Source of the DNA: Linnemannia hyalina
Taxonomy: Eukaryota; Mortierellomycota; Mortierellomycetes; Mortierellales; Mortierellaceae
Length of the DNA stretch: 64,000 bases
Direction: 5' to 3'
NCBI GenBank assembly: GCA_019671135.1
Contig: JAHRHY010000015.1
Span: 1,726,565-1,790,564, forward strand
Under the pieces are notes generated by a model. That model was not told the DNA's origin. It was given only the letters and a program-made list of their open reading frames with translations, and did not search any database. This document shows positions 30,939-41,598 of this stretch, one piece after another; the first letter of the stretch is position 1, and every line of letters starts with the position of its first letter. The position numbers were made by a program, and so were the translations under genes.

Positions 30939-31501
30939 CGTCAACTAGGTCGCGGCAGTTCTCCAGGTTGGCGACGGGCTCCCACGTTTGGTCCTCCCGT
31001 CCGTACCCTTTCCATGACACAAGGAACTGGTGTTGCCGTCGGTATTTCCTGTAACGCAAAATGGACTCGACCTCGTATTCTTCATTGCCCTCGATGACAA
31101 CTGGTGGTGGTGGTGCTAATGTTCGGCGGCCAAATGCAAGTGGTGACTCGATGTGATGGCGGAAGAGGTCGACGTGGAAGACATTGTGGATGTTGTAGGA
31201 GGGCGGTAGGTCGACTAGAAAAGTGACTGGTGATCGCTGCTCCAGCAATGTAAAGGGTCCGATGAAGCGAGGTTTGAGTTTATCCGAGCTGAGTCCACTG
31301 TCGGCTGGCATGGTGATGTTCTCTGCACTAAGGAGGATCTTGTCGCCGACCTTGTAGTCGTGGTCGCGTCTTCTCTTGTCGGCCTGTTCCTTCTGATGAT
31401 CCTGGGCTCGTTGTAGTGCGTCTTGTGCGAAAAGTAGTGCTGTCGACTGTTGATCAAGATAGTTGTGAACGCTGGGTAAGTTGCTGTCGGTGTGGGAGAG
31501 G
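30939..31501 (-). pseudogene. Element C' pol fragment (integrase tail, start of chromodomain)
   Basis: This 563-bp slice lies between D and D'. It reads, on the minus strand, from the end of the integrase to the chromodomain (DQTWEP at about 30990). Its ends are the D' duplication AGAGG (31497-31501) and the D duplication CGTCA (30939-30943). Confidence 0.9.
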
Positions 31502-31708
31502 TGCAACAGGCGAAGACTGGGACAGAGAAGTATAGAACGGGGACGAGAGTTGAAGCAGTGATGATTGATGTTATTACTATGGTACAACTAAATATATATA
31601 CAAAGTCGCCAACTAGGTTTCTAGGTGTAGTGTCATAGTGAGTCAGAGATGATAGAGAGTGACAAGGAATGACTAACTAGAGAGCAATGATAAACCTAAT
31701 ATGTTGCA
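31502..31708 (-). repeat. 3' LTR of element D'
   Basis: A 207-bp LTR in reverse orientation. The polypurine tract appears on the plus strand as CCTTCCCCTCTT right after it. Confidence 0.95.
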
Positions 31709-31733
31709 CCTTCCCCTCTTAAAAAAAAATCCG

Positions 31734-34700
31734 CTAAGTCCTAAGGCCATGGTCGCGCTTGTACTTGTTGAGGATGTCCTTACAGTGTGCCAGTTCACTC
31801 TCTGGTTCCCATGTCCAGTCCTCGCGCGGGTATCCTTGCCATTGTAGAAGGTACTCCATGTTGTTGTTAACCTTCCTATGATCTGCAATGGCCTCGACCT
31901 CATACTCTTCCTCGTCTTCAACGATAACCGGTGGTGGCCGTGCTGGTGTTCTTGGTCCTAGCGTCGCAGGTGATGGTTGGTAGCGTCGGAATCGGTCGAC
32001 GTGGAAGACGGGGTGAATCTTCATGGACGGTGGAAGATCAAGGCGGAAGGAGACCGGAGACAGCTGTTCAACAATGGTGTGGGGGCCGGCAAAGCGAGCC
32101 AAGAGTTTCTGCGACGTGCGGGTGCGGTCCGAGGGTAAGGTGATATTCTCAAGGTTAAGGAGAACGTGGTCACCAACCTTGAAATCATGCTCTCGCCGAT
32201 GGATGTCGGCGTTGGCTGCTTGACGTTCTTGGGCGGCAGCAAGGGACTCCTTAGCGAGGGTGAGGGCTTCGCTTCGAGATTGCACGAACTCGTTAACCGA
32301 TGGGTTGGGGCCGGGAGTAGGGGTCAACAATGACATGGGCATGTTGGGATGGGCTCCGGAGTTCAAGAAGAACGGGGAGACTCCAGTGGAGGCATTGGTG
32401 GCGTTGTTCGTGGCAAATTCGGCGGCGGAAAGTAAGAGGTCCCAGTTAGACTGCCGTTGGTCGACAAAGTTACGGAGCATGGTGATAAGGGTGCGGTTGG
32501 CACGCTCGGTCTGGCCATCGGTCTGAGGGTGGAAGGCAGTCGACATGGCAAGGTGGACGTCCATCAGACGGCTCAATTCTTTCCAAAAGCGGCTCGTGAA
32601 CTTGGTATCGCGGTCGGAGACAATGGTGGTTGGCATGCCGTGCAAGCGGAAAACATGGTCGAAAAAAATGCGTGCAACTTGCGAGGCGGAGTCGGTGGTG
32701 TGGCAGGGGGCAAAGTGCACTTGCTTTGTGAGTTTGTCAACAAAGACCGTAATGGAGTCAAAGCCGCGTGGGGTCTTGGGTAGGGGGCCGACAAAGTCCA
32801 TTGTCACCGTTTGCCAGGGTCGATCGGGAATGGGTAGGGGCTGGAGGAGGCCAGCAGGTGGTTGGTTGCTGGGCTTAGTCCTTTGGCACGACTCACAGGT
32901 CTGCACATACAGCCGGGTGTCCTTCGCCATAGATGGCCAGAAGAACCGCGAGTGGAGATGACCGTACGTCTTCTCGAAACCGAAGTGACCAGCTATAGCG
33001 GAGTCGTGTGCATCGTGAAGAAGAGAAAGCCGAAGGTCAGAGTTCGAGGGGATACAAACAAGTAAAAGATCATTACGTTGAATGCAAAGAACACCATCAA
33101 CAAGAGAGTAATTAGACGGTGGACTTCCCTGGAGGCAGCTTTCATAGATCGGTTTGAGGCGGTGATCCTCTTTGTAACCATCCATCAGGCGCTGCCGGAG
33201 CCTGGGGTCGAGCTGTACTGAGAGTGTGTTAATCTCTCTATGGTCCGGTCGGCGAGACAGGGCATCTGGGACAATGTTGTCGGCTCCTTTCTTGTACTTG
33301 AAGGTGAAGTTGTATTCCTGCAACAGTTCCATCCAGCGGGCCTGACGGCGGGTGAGTTTGGGTTGAGTGGGGAAGTGTTGGAGGGTGGCATGGTCGGTGT
33401 ATACGATGAAGTGGGATCCGTCCAGATAGTAGCGCCATGTCTTCAATGCATGTACAACAGCCAACAGTTCCTGTTCGTGTGTTGGGTAGTTGCGTTCGGC
33501 AGAGTTCAGCTTGCGGGAGGTGAAGGCGACGGGGCGCGACTCGCCATGCTCATCGGTCTGAAAGAGAACGGCACCGAGAGCAAAGCCGGAGGCATCGGTT
33601 TCGACGGTTGTTAGAAGGTCGGGGTCGAAGATACGTAGAACAGGTGCTTTACTGATGGCCTCCTTCAGAGTCGTAAACGCTACTTCCTGCTCCTGAGACC
33701 AAGAGAAAGGAACGCCTTCACCTAAGAGAGCGGTCAACGGTAGGGCGATCGAGGCAAAGTTAGCGATGTACTGATGATAGAACTGTGCAAGACCAACAAA
33801 CTGCTGAACATCTTTCTGCTTCTGGGGACGGGGCCATTCACGGATGGCACGAACGAGACCGCCGCTCGTATGGATACCGTCCTTGGAGATGACGTGGCCG
33901 AGGAACTCGGTCTCTTTCTGCATAAAGGAGCACTTGCTCAACTTGGCGTAGAGACCGTACTTGCGGAGGAGCGTGAGGACGGATCGGAGATGTTGTAGAT
34001 GTTCGGCCTCGGTGCGCGAGTAGATAAGAATGTCGTCGAGGTAAACAACAACCCACTTGTCGAGAACAGGGTCTAATACTCGTAGCATCATATTGGAGAA
34101 GGACGCCGGTGCATTCGTTAACCCGAAAGGGACCACATTAAATTCGAAATGGCCGTAGCGGCAACGGAAGGCTGTCTTGTGTGTGTCCTCTTCTGCTATA
34201 CGTTGCTGATGGTAACCGGAGAGGAGGTCAAGTTTGGTAAAGTAGCGTGCCCCGCGGAAACGGTCGATAAGTTCATCAATGCGGGGAAGGGGGTGTCTGT
34301 TCTTTTTTGTAATCCGGTTTAACCCTCTGTAATCAACACACATACGCAAGGAACCATCCTTCTTTTTCACAAACAATACAGGGGCACCATAAGGGGAGGT
34401 AGAGGGTTTGATAAAGCCTTTGCCAAGTAGGTCGTCGAGTTGCTTCCTTAGTTCATCCAATTCAGCAATCGAGAGACGTATAACAGGGCGAAAGGGGGGA
34501 TCAGCGCTCGGATCAGTTTCGATCTTCATTGCATCGCCTCTGTCAGGGGGAAGGCCAGAGGGGAGGGAGGAAGGGAAAACGTCGGGGAACTCGTTGTGGA
34601 CGATGTTGTGAATGTCGGGTGAGAGTGGAGGGGAGGTCGGTTTGTTGTCATTACTGTTGTTGTCGTTGGTCTTTTTAGCGATGTTGACGAGGGCGAGGTA

Positions 34701-35672
34701 GACAGCGTTTCCAGGTTGGGTAGCAAGGGAGTGAAAGTGAAGGTGAGAGAGGAGTTTCCCTTGTGTGCGAGCGGAGATGGAGTTGGCGTTGGCACCACGA
34801 CAGCGCCAGAGAACAGTGTGTCCATTGTGGGTGAAGTGAAGGTCGTTGTTTCGCCAGTTGATGAAAGGGTTGATGGTCGTTAGCCAGGGTTTTCCAAGGA
34901 TGAGGTCGTAGTTGGAGAGGGGGTAAATGAGTGCTTCCAGTTTGTCGGAGTAGTGGTCGCGGTCGATGGTAAAGGTGGAGGTGGATGATGAAATGGAAGA
35001 GGAACCGTTTGGAAGGATGATGGGGATGGAGGGGCCAGGAGTGCGAGTGAGGGAGTGTTGTTTGCAAAAAGAAGAACTGATGACGTTCCCTTCCGCACCG
35101 CAATCGATTAAAATACGCGCAGGGGCACCAGCCACATTACCAATAAACGACAAGAGTGTACGGGAGGCTTTCTCAGCCGTGAAAGCGTGCAGACGGACGG
35201 ATTTGTGTCGCAAGCGTTTGGTCCTGCGCTTGGACATGGGTTGGTCTAAAGCAGCAGGAGAGGAGAGTGGGTCCAGGTCCACTTCTTCTGATGGGCTAAG
35301 ACCAACAGGCGAGGTATCAGATACGTCGTCGGTGAGTTGTAACTCATCGTCAAAGGGTACCGTGGTGGAGTGAGTGTTGGGGGCAGTGGTGGTCGAGTCG
35401 ATGGCAATTGAGGAGGGAGTACGAGGCGAGGCAGGGATGGATGAGGGAAAAAGGGAGAGTGGAGGAGGAGAGAAGGAGAGTTTGTGTAGGCTACGAGGTG
35501 CGGATGTGGTAGTGCGAATAATGGATACAGAGGGGGGAGTGTTTTTGATAGCAGAATTTTTATTCTTGGAACTGTAACTTAACTCTGGTAAGGAAACACT
35601 CCCTTTGTCCAGAGGAGAAAGGGAGGGAACGTCGACGATCAAGTCCTGGACTAAGCCTGATCGTCGGAGGCT
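31734..35672 (-). CDS. Element D' Pol, intact
   Basis: An uninterrupted pol frame of about 1312 residues entered by the -1 shift at 35672-35678. It has a protease with DCGAEGNVIS (~35102), reverse transcriptase with YLDD (~34040), RNase H with ETDASG (~33599), an integrase HHCC finger (~33000-32890), D in TMDFVGPLP, D in VSDRDTKF, E in GQTERAN, and a C-terminal chromodomain (YEVEAI to DWTWEP). The protease replaces the usual D[ST]G with DCG, as in D; C has DGG, so the change is a family trait and not damage. It would make cDNA and integrate it. All domains expected of a chromovirus are present. Confidence 0.94.
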   Translation of the reverse strand, partial: SLRRSGLVQDLIVDVPSLSPLDKGSVSLPELSYSSKNKNSAIKNTPPSVSIIRTTTSAPRSLHKLSFSPPPLSLFPSSIPASPRTPSSIAIDSTTTAPNTHSTTVPFDDELQLTDDVSDTSPVGLSPSEEVDLDPLSSPAALDQPMSKRRTKRLRHKSVRLHAFTAEKASRTLLSFIGNVAGAPARILIDCGAEGNVISSSFCKQHSLTRTPGPSIPIILPNGSSSISSSTSTFTIDRDHYSDKLEALIYPLSNYDLILGKPWLTTINPFINWRNNDLHFTHNGHTVLWRCRGANANSISARTQGKLLSHLHFHSLATQPGNAVYLALVNIAKKTNDNNSNDNKPTSPPLSPDIHNIVHNEFPDVFPSSLPSGLPPDRGDAMKIETDPSADPPFRPVIRLSIAELDELRKQLDDLLGKGFIKPSTSPYGAPVLFVKKKDGSLRMCVDYRGLNRITKKNRHPLPRIDELIDRFRGARYFTKLDLLSGYHQQRIAEEDTHKTAFRCRYGHFEFNVVPFGLTNAPASFSNMMLRVLDPVLDKWVVVYLDDILIYSRTEAEHLQHLRSVLTLLRKYGLYAKLSKCSFMQKETEFLGHVISKDGIHTSGGLVRAIREWPRPQKQKDVQQFVGLAQFYHQYIANFASIALPLTALLGEGVPFSWSQEQEVAFTTLKEAISKAPVLRIFDPDLLTTVETDASGFALGAVLFQTDEHGESRPVAFTSRKLNSAERNYPTHEQELLAVVHALKTWRYYLDGSHFIVYTDHATLQHFPTQPKLTRRQARWMELLQEYNFTFKYKKGADNIVPDALSRRPDHREINTLSVQLDPRLRQRLMDGYKEDHRLKPIYESCLQGSPPSNYSLVDGVLCIQRNDLLLVCIPSNSDLRLSLLHDAHDSAIAGHFGFEKTYGHLHSRFFWPSMAKDTRLYVQTCESCQRTKPSNQPPAGLLQPLPIPDRPWQTVTMDFVGPLPKTPRGFDSITVFVDKLTKQVHFAPCHTTDSASQVARIFFDHVFRLHGMPTTIVSDRDTKFTSRFWKELSRLMDVHLAMSTAFHPQTDGQTERANRTLITMLRNFVDQRQSNWDLLLSAAEFATNNATNASTGVSPFFLNSGAHPNMPMSLLTPTPGPNPSVNEFVQSRSEALTLAKESLAAAQERQAANADIHRREHDFKVGDHVLLNLENITLPSDRTRTSQKLLARFAGPHTIVEQLSPVSFRLDLPPSMKIHPVFHVDRFRRYQPSPATLGPRTPARPPPVIVEDEEEYEVEAIADHRKVNNNMEYLLQWQGYPREDWTWEPESELAHCKDILNKYKRDHGLRT

Positions 35673-35678
35673 TTTCCC
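35633..35678 (-). promoter_or_regulatory. Programmed -1 frameshift signal of element D'
   Basis: A minus-strand copy of the D signal: heptamer GGGAAAA (35672-35678), 5-nt spacer, 9-bp stem with a 16-nt loop. Confidence 0.85.
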
Positions 35679-36649
35679 GACTCGGGGGAATCACCCACGG
35701 CTACTTGATAAACCCATCGTCCTTGGCGGTTGTTGTTGTTGCCACGGTTGGTATTGTTGTTGTCGCCGTAGATGGGGCACTCCTTTGCATAATGTCCAGG
35801 TTGGCGACAGCGACGGCAAGCATTGTTGTTTTTACACCATTCGCGTTCCTGAGGGGTCAGGGAAGGGGGATTACCGTTGTTGTTGTTTCGGGGGCCGTTG
35901 TTGTTATTGTTGTTGCGGTTGTAGTTATTGTTATGACCCATGTTTCTCTCTAGGCGATTAAATCGTTGGGTGATATTGTTGAGGGCGATCTGGATGTTGT
36001 CGATTTCCATGGGGGTGGCTTGAGAGAGAGCGGAGGAAGAGGTGAAGGAAGAAATGATGGGGGCGGAGGCGATGGCGAGCGAGTTGGTCTTGGGGCCGGT
36101 GTCGGGTTTGAAGGAGTAAATGCGGTCCATCTCTTGGGCGTATTGAAAGATCTGAATGAGGGTGATATTGGGGTTTTGAATAATGTGTCCTTCGATCATC
36201 TGTTGAAGAACCAAGGGGCAGTTGTCGATAAAGGATGTTTGGGCGAACTCGTTGACCGTGGTCTTGGCAGCGTCGGTGGAGGCATAACCAAGAAGGGCGC
36301 CCAAAAGTTCCTTGAATGTAGATAAGTAGGTCGAAAAGTTGGTGGTCATGCGAAGATTGGTGAGGTGTCGTCGACAGGAGCCCGCAAAGTTGTTGGGAAT
36401 GTACTCTAGCTTAAAAGCAGGAGTAAACTCGGTCTCGAAGTTGCAAGTATCAGGGAGCCCACATCCATCAAACCATCGGGCAGGGCCAGGCGTGCCCAAG
36501 TACGAGAGAGCGTGGGGTGTTCGTTCAGTCTCACTTATCTTAGCAAGGTTGAAGTAGCGGTTAACCGCAACGAGCCAGGCCAAGGCAGAGAAACCGTCGC
36601 GGGCGCCTGTAAAGACAGGAGGGGGGTTAAGGCGGGCAGGGGTAACCAT
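35651..36649 (-). CDS. Element D' Gag, intact
   Basis: Equivalent to 25613-26611 of D, with the same length. It has the GARDGFSALAWL block, an Asn-rich nucleocapsid region and the CX2CX4HX4C knuckle CRRCRQPGHYAKEC. The stop codon lies in the frameshift hairpin (35633-35666). Confidence 0.93.
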   Translation of the reverse strand: MVTPARLNPPPVFTGARDGFSALAWLVAVNRYFNLAKISETERTPHALSYLGTPGPARWFDGCGLPDTCNFETEFTPAFKLEYIPNNFAGSCRRHLTNLRMTTNFSTYLSTFKELLGALLGYASTDAAKTTVNEFAQTSFIDNCPLVLQQMIEGHIIQNPNITLIQIFQYAQEMDRIYSFKPDTGPKTNSLAIASAPIISSFTSSSALSQATPMEIDNIQIALNNITQRFNRLERNMGHNNNYNRNNNNNNGPRNNNNGNPPSLTPQEREWCKNNNACRRCRQPGHYAKECPIYGDNNNTNRGNNNNRQGRWVYQVAVGDSPESGKASDDQA

Positions 36650-36853
36650 GACTGGTAGTGCAGAGAGAAGTGCGGAGAGGTCAAAAATGTCCAGAGTGTA
36701 AGAGGGTACGAAGGAAAATAGGGGCAGGGAATGAAATTCAGGGCTGGTGTGCAGAGAGAGCTGGGACGAGGGAAAATTAAAGTAAAACGCGGGCAGTGAA
36801 AACGAGGAGGGAAAAATCAAGAGGTCAGTGGAACGAGGGAACCTTTGCTACCA

Positions 36854-37060
36854 TGCAACAGGCGAAGACTGGGACAGAGAAGTATAGAACGGGGACGAGA
36901 GTTGAAGCAGTGATGATTGATGTTATTACTATGGTACAACTAAATATATATACAAAGTCGCCAACTAGGTTTCTAGGTGTAGTGTCATAGTGAGTCAGAG
37001 ATGATAGAGAGTGACAAGGAATGACTAACTAGAGAGCAATGATAAACCTAATATGTTGCA
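36854..37060 (-). repeat. 5' LTR of element D'
   Basis: A 207-bp LTR. The primer-binding site lies just inside at 36839-36853 (minus strand TGGTAGCAAAGGTTC). Confidence 0.95.
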
Positions 37061-40000
37061 AGAGGAGACTGGCGGGGATGCGGGGATGTTGGCCGGTGTT
37101 GAGGAAAAAAGGTGAATAGCCGGTCGAGTGGTTGACGGAGTTATTATATGCAAATTCCGCGGCTGGAAGGAGGGTATCCCAGTTGGTCTGTTTTTCGTCG
37201 ATGAAAGCGCGTAGCATAACTCCTAGTGTCTTGTTCATGACCTCCGTCTGTCCGTCCGTTTGTGGGTGATAGGCTGTTGACATTGCAAGCTTGACATCCA
37301 TGAGTCGATGAAGTTCCTGCCAAAAGTGACTGGTGAATTTGCTGTCGCGATCCGAGACGATTGTCGTTGGCATTCCATGATGGCGGAAGACATTGTCGAA
37401 AAACTGGCGAGCAACGTCGGTGGCGGTAGCGGTGGTGGTGCTGGGAACGAAGTGGACATGCTTCGATAATTTATCGACAAAGACGGTAATGGCATCATGG
37501 TTGCGGGGTGTCTTGGGTAGGTGGGTCATAAAGTCCATGGTCACAACCTCCCAGCGACTGGCGGGGATGGGGAGAGGTTGGAGGAGTCCTGCAGGTCGCT
37601 CCTGACTTGGCTTATTGCGTTGACACTTCTCGCATGAGTCGACGTAGAGTTGAGTCTCCTTGGCCATGTTGGGCCAGTATGCCATCCGTCGCAGTTTGTC
37701 GTATGTCTTCCTGAACCCGAAGTGACCAGCTATGGGGGTATCGTGGCAGTCATGTAAAAGAGAGCGGCAAATGTCAGCTTTCTGTGGTATGGCAAGGACG
37801 GTGGTACCACGGCGATCATAGTAGAGAAGACCATTATGAAAAGAGTAACCAGAGGGGGCACTTCCCTCGAGGCAGCTTTTGTAGACGAGACTGAGCCTGG
37901 GGCTGCTCTGGTAGTCTTCTATCAGGCGCTGCCTCACACCTGGTTCAAGTTGGATATCGATTGAATGGATCTCGACTGTGTCTGTTGTTGGGCTGACAGG
38001 ATCTTCTGCACGATGGTCGGGTCGGCGAGATAGGGCGTCGGGTACTGTGTTGTCGGCTCCGCGCTTGTACTTGAAGTCGAAGTCATATTCCTGCAGTAGC
38101 TCCATCCATCGGGCCTGGCGGCGGGTGAGTTTTGGTTGTGTCGGAAAATGGCGGAGGGTTGCATGATCCGTGTACACGACAAAGTGGGATCCATCCAGGT
38201 AGTATCGCCACGTCCTGAGGGCATGCACAACTGCCAGTAGCTCCTGCTCATGGGTTGGGTAGTTTCTCTCTGCCGGTTGAAGTTTCCGTGAAGTGAAAGC
38301 AACGGGTCGGGATACTCCTGATGCGTCCGTCTGAAAGAGAACAGCGCCGATAGCAAATCCGGATGCGTCGGTCTCGACGGTTGTTAGCAAGTCGGGATCG
38401 AATATGCGTAGGACCGGGGCAGAGCTGATGGCGGTTTTAAGGGAGAGAAATGCCTGTTCCTTGTCATTATCCCATGAAAAAGTTGCGCCGCCTGCTAGAA
38501 GCTGAGAGAGCGGAAGGGCGATCTGGGCGAACTTGTCGATGTAAGTCTGGTAGAATTGTGCCAAGCCCAGGAACTGTTGGACGTCTTTGATGCTGGTGGG
38601 GCGTGGCCATTCCCGAATGGCTTTGACAAGTCCTGCTGAAGTTGAGATCCCGTCCTTGGAGATGGTGTGTCCAAGAAATTCGGTTTCCTCCTGCATAAAC
38701 GAACACTTGCTGAGTTTGGCGTAAAGTCCATGTTGTCGAAGGAGGGCGAGGACGCTGCGAAGGTGCTTTAGATGCTCGGCCTTAGTTTTAGAGTAGATAA
38801 GAATATCGTCTAGATAGACAACAACCCATTTATCCAAAACCGGGTCGAGTACCCTTAGCATCATGTTGGAGAAGGAGGCGGGTGCGTTGGTGAGGCCAAA
38901 TGGGACGACGTTAAATTCAAAGTGTCCATATCTGCATCGGAATGCTGTTTTGTGTGTGTGTGGTTCGTAGATCCTCTGTTGGTGGTATCCTGAGAGTAGA
39001 TCCAGTTTACTGAAATAACGTGCGCCACGAAAACGGTCAATTAGCTCGTCGATCCTGGGGAGTGGATGCCGATTTTTCTTGGTGATCCCGTTCAAAGCTC
39101 GGTAGTCCACGCACATACGCAGGGTGCCATCCTTTTTCCGAACGAAAAGTACTGGAGCGCCGTAAGGTGATGTACTGGGCTTGATGAATTTTTTGGCGAG
39201 TAATTCATCCAGCTGCTTCCTGAGTTCGTCGAGTTCTGCAATGGAGAGGCGAATGACTGGCTTGAATGGTGGGTCTGCTGTGGGGTCTGTCTCGATTTTC
39301 ATCGCATCGCCTCTGTCTGGTGGGAGGCCGCTGGGAAGTGTGTCGGGGAATACGTCCTTAAACTCATCTTCGACGATTGACCTGATCTCAGGTGTCATAA
39401 GAGGGCGCTTGGGTGGCGATGGTGAGTCCTTGTCATTCCTGTCCTTGTCCTTCTGCAGATCCTTCGAGGACTTGACCAGAGCCAAGAATATGTCCGAGCC
39501 GGGGAGGGTAGCCATGGTATGAAAGTGTAGGTGGGAGAGGAGGAGACCTTTGGTGCGGGTTTGGATGCTGTTTGATTTAAATCCTGTGCAGTCCCATTTG
39601 ATGGATGTGTTGTTGTGGGTGAAGTGTAGAGCATTTGTACGCCAGTTGATTTGAGGGTTGATGTGTGTGAGCCATGGTTTTCCCAGAATCAGGTCGTATT
39701 TCTTGAGTGGGTAGAGAATGGGGTCGAGAGTGTCGGAGTAGCCGTTGCGTTCGATGGTGATGTTGACAGTATGGTTGGTGATGGAGGATGAGCCGTCGGG
39801 AAGGAGGACAGGAATGGGGTTGATGACGGTTCGTGACAAATTGTTTTTCTTTTGAAATGAGGTACTGATCACGTTACCTTCAGCACCGCCATCAATCAGC
39901 ACGCGAGCCGGAAAGCCGCTGACAAGGCAATTAAAAGTGAGCAGTTGGCGCTCAGCCTCGGCGATAGAAAATGAACAGAGACGCAATTGCTTTTGTCTCC

Positions 40001-40334
40001 GTCTTCTCAACTGTCGCTTCGTAGGCGGTGTGGTCGACACAACAGGGGCGGTCAGGTCCAGGTCTGGGCCATCTGAAGTTCTAGACACAATATGGGACGA
40101 GTCAAAGGTTGGGGTCTGGTCCAGTGAAGGTGCCAGGGTGGGGGGGGAGTGAGCATCACGAATTGAGTTTGAAATCTGAGTTTGGCTAGAAGTACTTTCA
40201 ACTGATAGATCTGGCGACTTTTTTATTTTTTCTTTTGAACTTAACTCTGGTGTGTGAGCACTCCCTTCACCGCTGGGGTAAAAGGAGGGGGTTTCAGCAA
40301 CTGGGTCCTGGACTGCACCTAGTTGCTGGGGGCA
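37061..40334 (-). pseudogene. Element C' Pol, N-terminal to integrase, cut by D'
   Basis: A pol frame entered by the -1 shift at 40334-40340. Protease (DGGAEGNVIS), reverse transcriptase (YLDD near 38812), RNase H and integrase up to the block following the catalytic Glu are intact. The frame then enters the D' LTR. The remaining pieces are 30939-31501 and 25155-25201. The domain content otherwise equals that of C. Confidence 0.92.
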
Positions 40335-41329
40335 TTTCCCGACTGGTCTGTTGGGGGGTTGCCCACGTAAGCAATGTTGTTGACGGCCTGGGACCTGGGA
40401 GGTCGGGGCGTATTGCGGTTTTTCCCACAGTCCCAGGAGTAATGTCCGGCATTGGGTCGGCGGCACTTGAAACAGCCGTTGTTGTTCTCCAAGTATAGTC
40501 TTTCTTCATCGGTGAGGCGGGCAAGGCGCGGGCGGTTTTGTTGCTGTTGCTGGTTGTTGAACTGAGATGCCATAGCGTTGACAGCGATAGTGAGGGACTG
40601 GACCGAGGACATGAGTGCGCGGGTGGTGGGGTCGACACTGATGTTATCAATCTCCATCGCCATTGGGTCGAAGGCGGGGGCGGAGGTTGGGGCTGAGTTG
40701 GAGGTCGGGGTTTGTGAGCGGATGTTATTCATAGCCTTGGCGAACATACCCTTGGTGGCGCCTCTGGGTCCGAAAGCATAGATGGTGTCAAATCCTTCAG
40801 CCTTGGAGCACATGTCGAAAAAAGTGTTGTTGGGGTTAGATACCTGATCAGTCTGAAGTAATTGCCTCAGGTCGTCGGGGCAGCCTTGGAGAAAAACAAC
40901 TCTGACGGTGGATTCAAGGAAGACGCGGCCGGTGGGATCCTCCGCAAGTAAAATGTTCATGTAGAGGCGGATGCGGGTAAGGTACTCGGCGAGGTTGGTG
41001 GTGAGCTTGGCATTGAGGAGGAGGCCGCGGACGTGTTCAAGGAAGCCGTCAGGCATATATGCCTTCTTGAACAAGGTTGTGAAGGTGAGGTACTCGCAGG
41101 TGTCGTCGATGTTAAGGGATTCCCACCAGAGGAGAGAGGTTTGGTTAAGGAGGTTGACGGCATGAATGGTGCGTTTTCTGTCAGGTACGTTCTTCATGGT
41201 GAAGTAGCGTTGCACCTCCTTTAGCCACGCAAGGCATTTGAAGCCATCGCGAGTGCCGTCATACTTGGCGGGTTTGGAGGTGGTGTCGAGTTCAATGATG
41301 GTGGGAAGGGATTGGTTGTCGTTGTTCAT
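40319..41329 (-). CDS. Element C' Gag
   Basis: The same frame as the Gag of C, open from the LTR/primer ATG at 41500; the preferred start is the ATG at 41329. It has the DGTRDGFKCLAWL block and the long CX2CX6HX4C knuckle. It is intact, although its pol is broken. The frameshift signal is at 40295-40340. Confidence 0.88.
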   Translation of the reverse strand: MNNDNQSLPTIIELDTTSKPAKYDGTRDGFKCLAWLKEVQRYFTMKNVPDRKRTIHAVNLLNQTSLLWWESLNIDDTCEYLTFTTLFKKAYMPDGFLEHVRGLLLNAKLTTNLAEYLTRIRLYMNILLAEDPTGRVFLESTVRVVFLQGCPDDLRQLLQTDQVSNPNNTFFDMCSKAEGFDTIYAFGPRGATKGMFAKAMNNIRSQTPTSNSAPTSAPAFDPMAMEIDNISVDPTTRALMSSVQSLTIAVNAMASQFNNQQQQQNRPRLARLTDEERLYLENNNGCFKCRRPNAGHYSWDCGKNRNTPRPPRSQAVNNIAYVGNPPTDQSGNAPSN

Positions 41330-41499
41330 GATGGTGAGTTCCGATAAAAAATCTGTGATAAAATACGTGTCGATAGGGGGAAGACAGGGCGAGGGGATGG
41401 AAGAGGTGCTGGGTGAGGTGTCAGGGGAACTGGAGGGGTCTGGGGTTTGTACTGGGGGGTCTGGGGTCTGGTCAGTGGATTCGTGAACCTTTGCTACCA

Positions 41500-41598
41500 T
41501 GCAACTTTAGGAGGAGTGGAAGTAAGAGATGTGGATGTATTATGGTAGTGTGTGTCTATTTATCTAAAGCTACTCTGATCGGAGGTTCAACTGTTGCA
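41500..41598 (-). repeat. 5' LTR of element C'
   Basis: A 99-bp LTR followed on its sense strand by the primer site (41485-41499). The 4-bp duplication CTTC is at 41599-41602. Confidence 0.94.

Larger units (their letters stand above)
31502..37060 (-). mobile_element. Complete Ty3 chromovirus element D'
   Basis: An intact 5559-bp sister of D in the opposite orientation. LTRs are at 31502-31708 and 36854-37060, flanked by AGAGG (31497-31501, 37061-37065). Apart from the 173-bp insert and its 5-bp duplication, the spacing equals that of D exactly. While comparing I noticed one substitution, near 30380 in D. With both frames open and LTRs alike, it is the best candidate here for a recently active element. 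Confidence 0.96.
25056..41598 (-). mobile_element. Element C' (inverted sister of C) with two nested insertions
   Basis: The LTRs are at 25056-25154 and 41500-41598 (99 bp each), flanked by CTTC on both sides (25052-25055, 41599-41602). Its own sequence is 41598-37061, 31501-30939 and 25201-25056. D interrupts it at CGTCA and D' at AGAGG. It has no length difference from C once the insertions are removed. I noticed three base substitutions relative to C, in pol. Pol is broken by both insertions, so C' cannot be autonomous. Confidence 0.95.
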
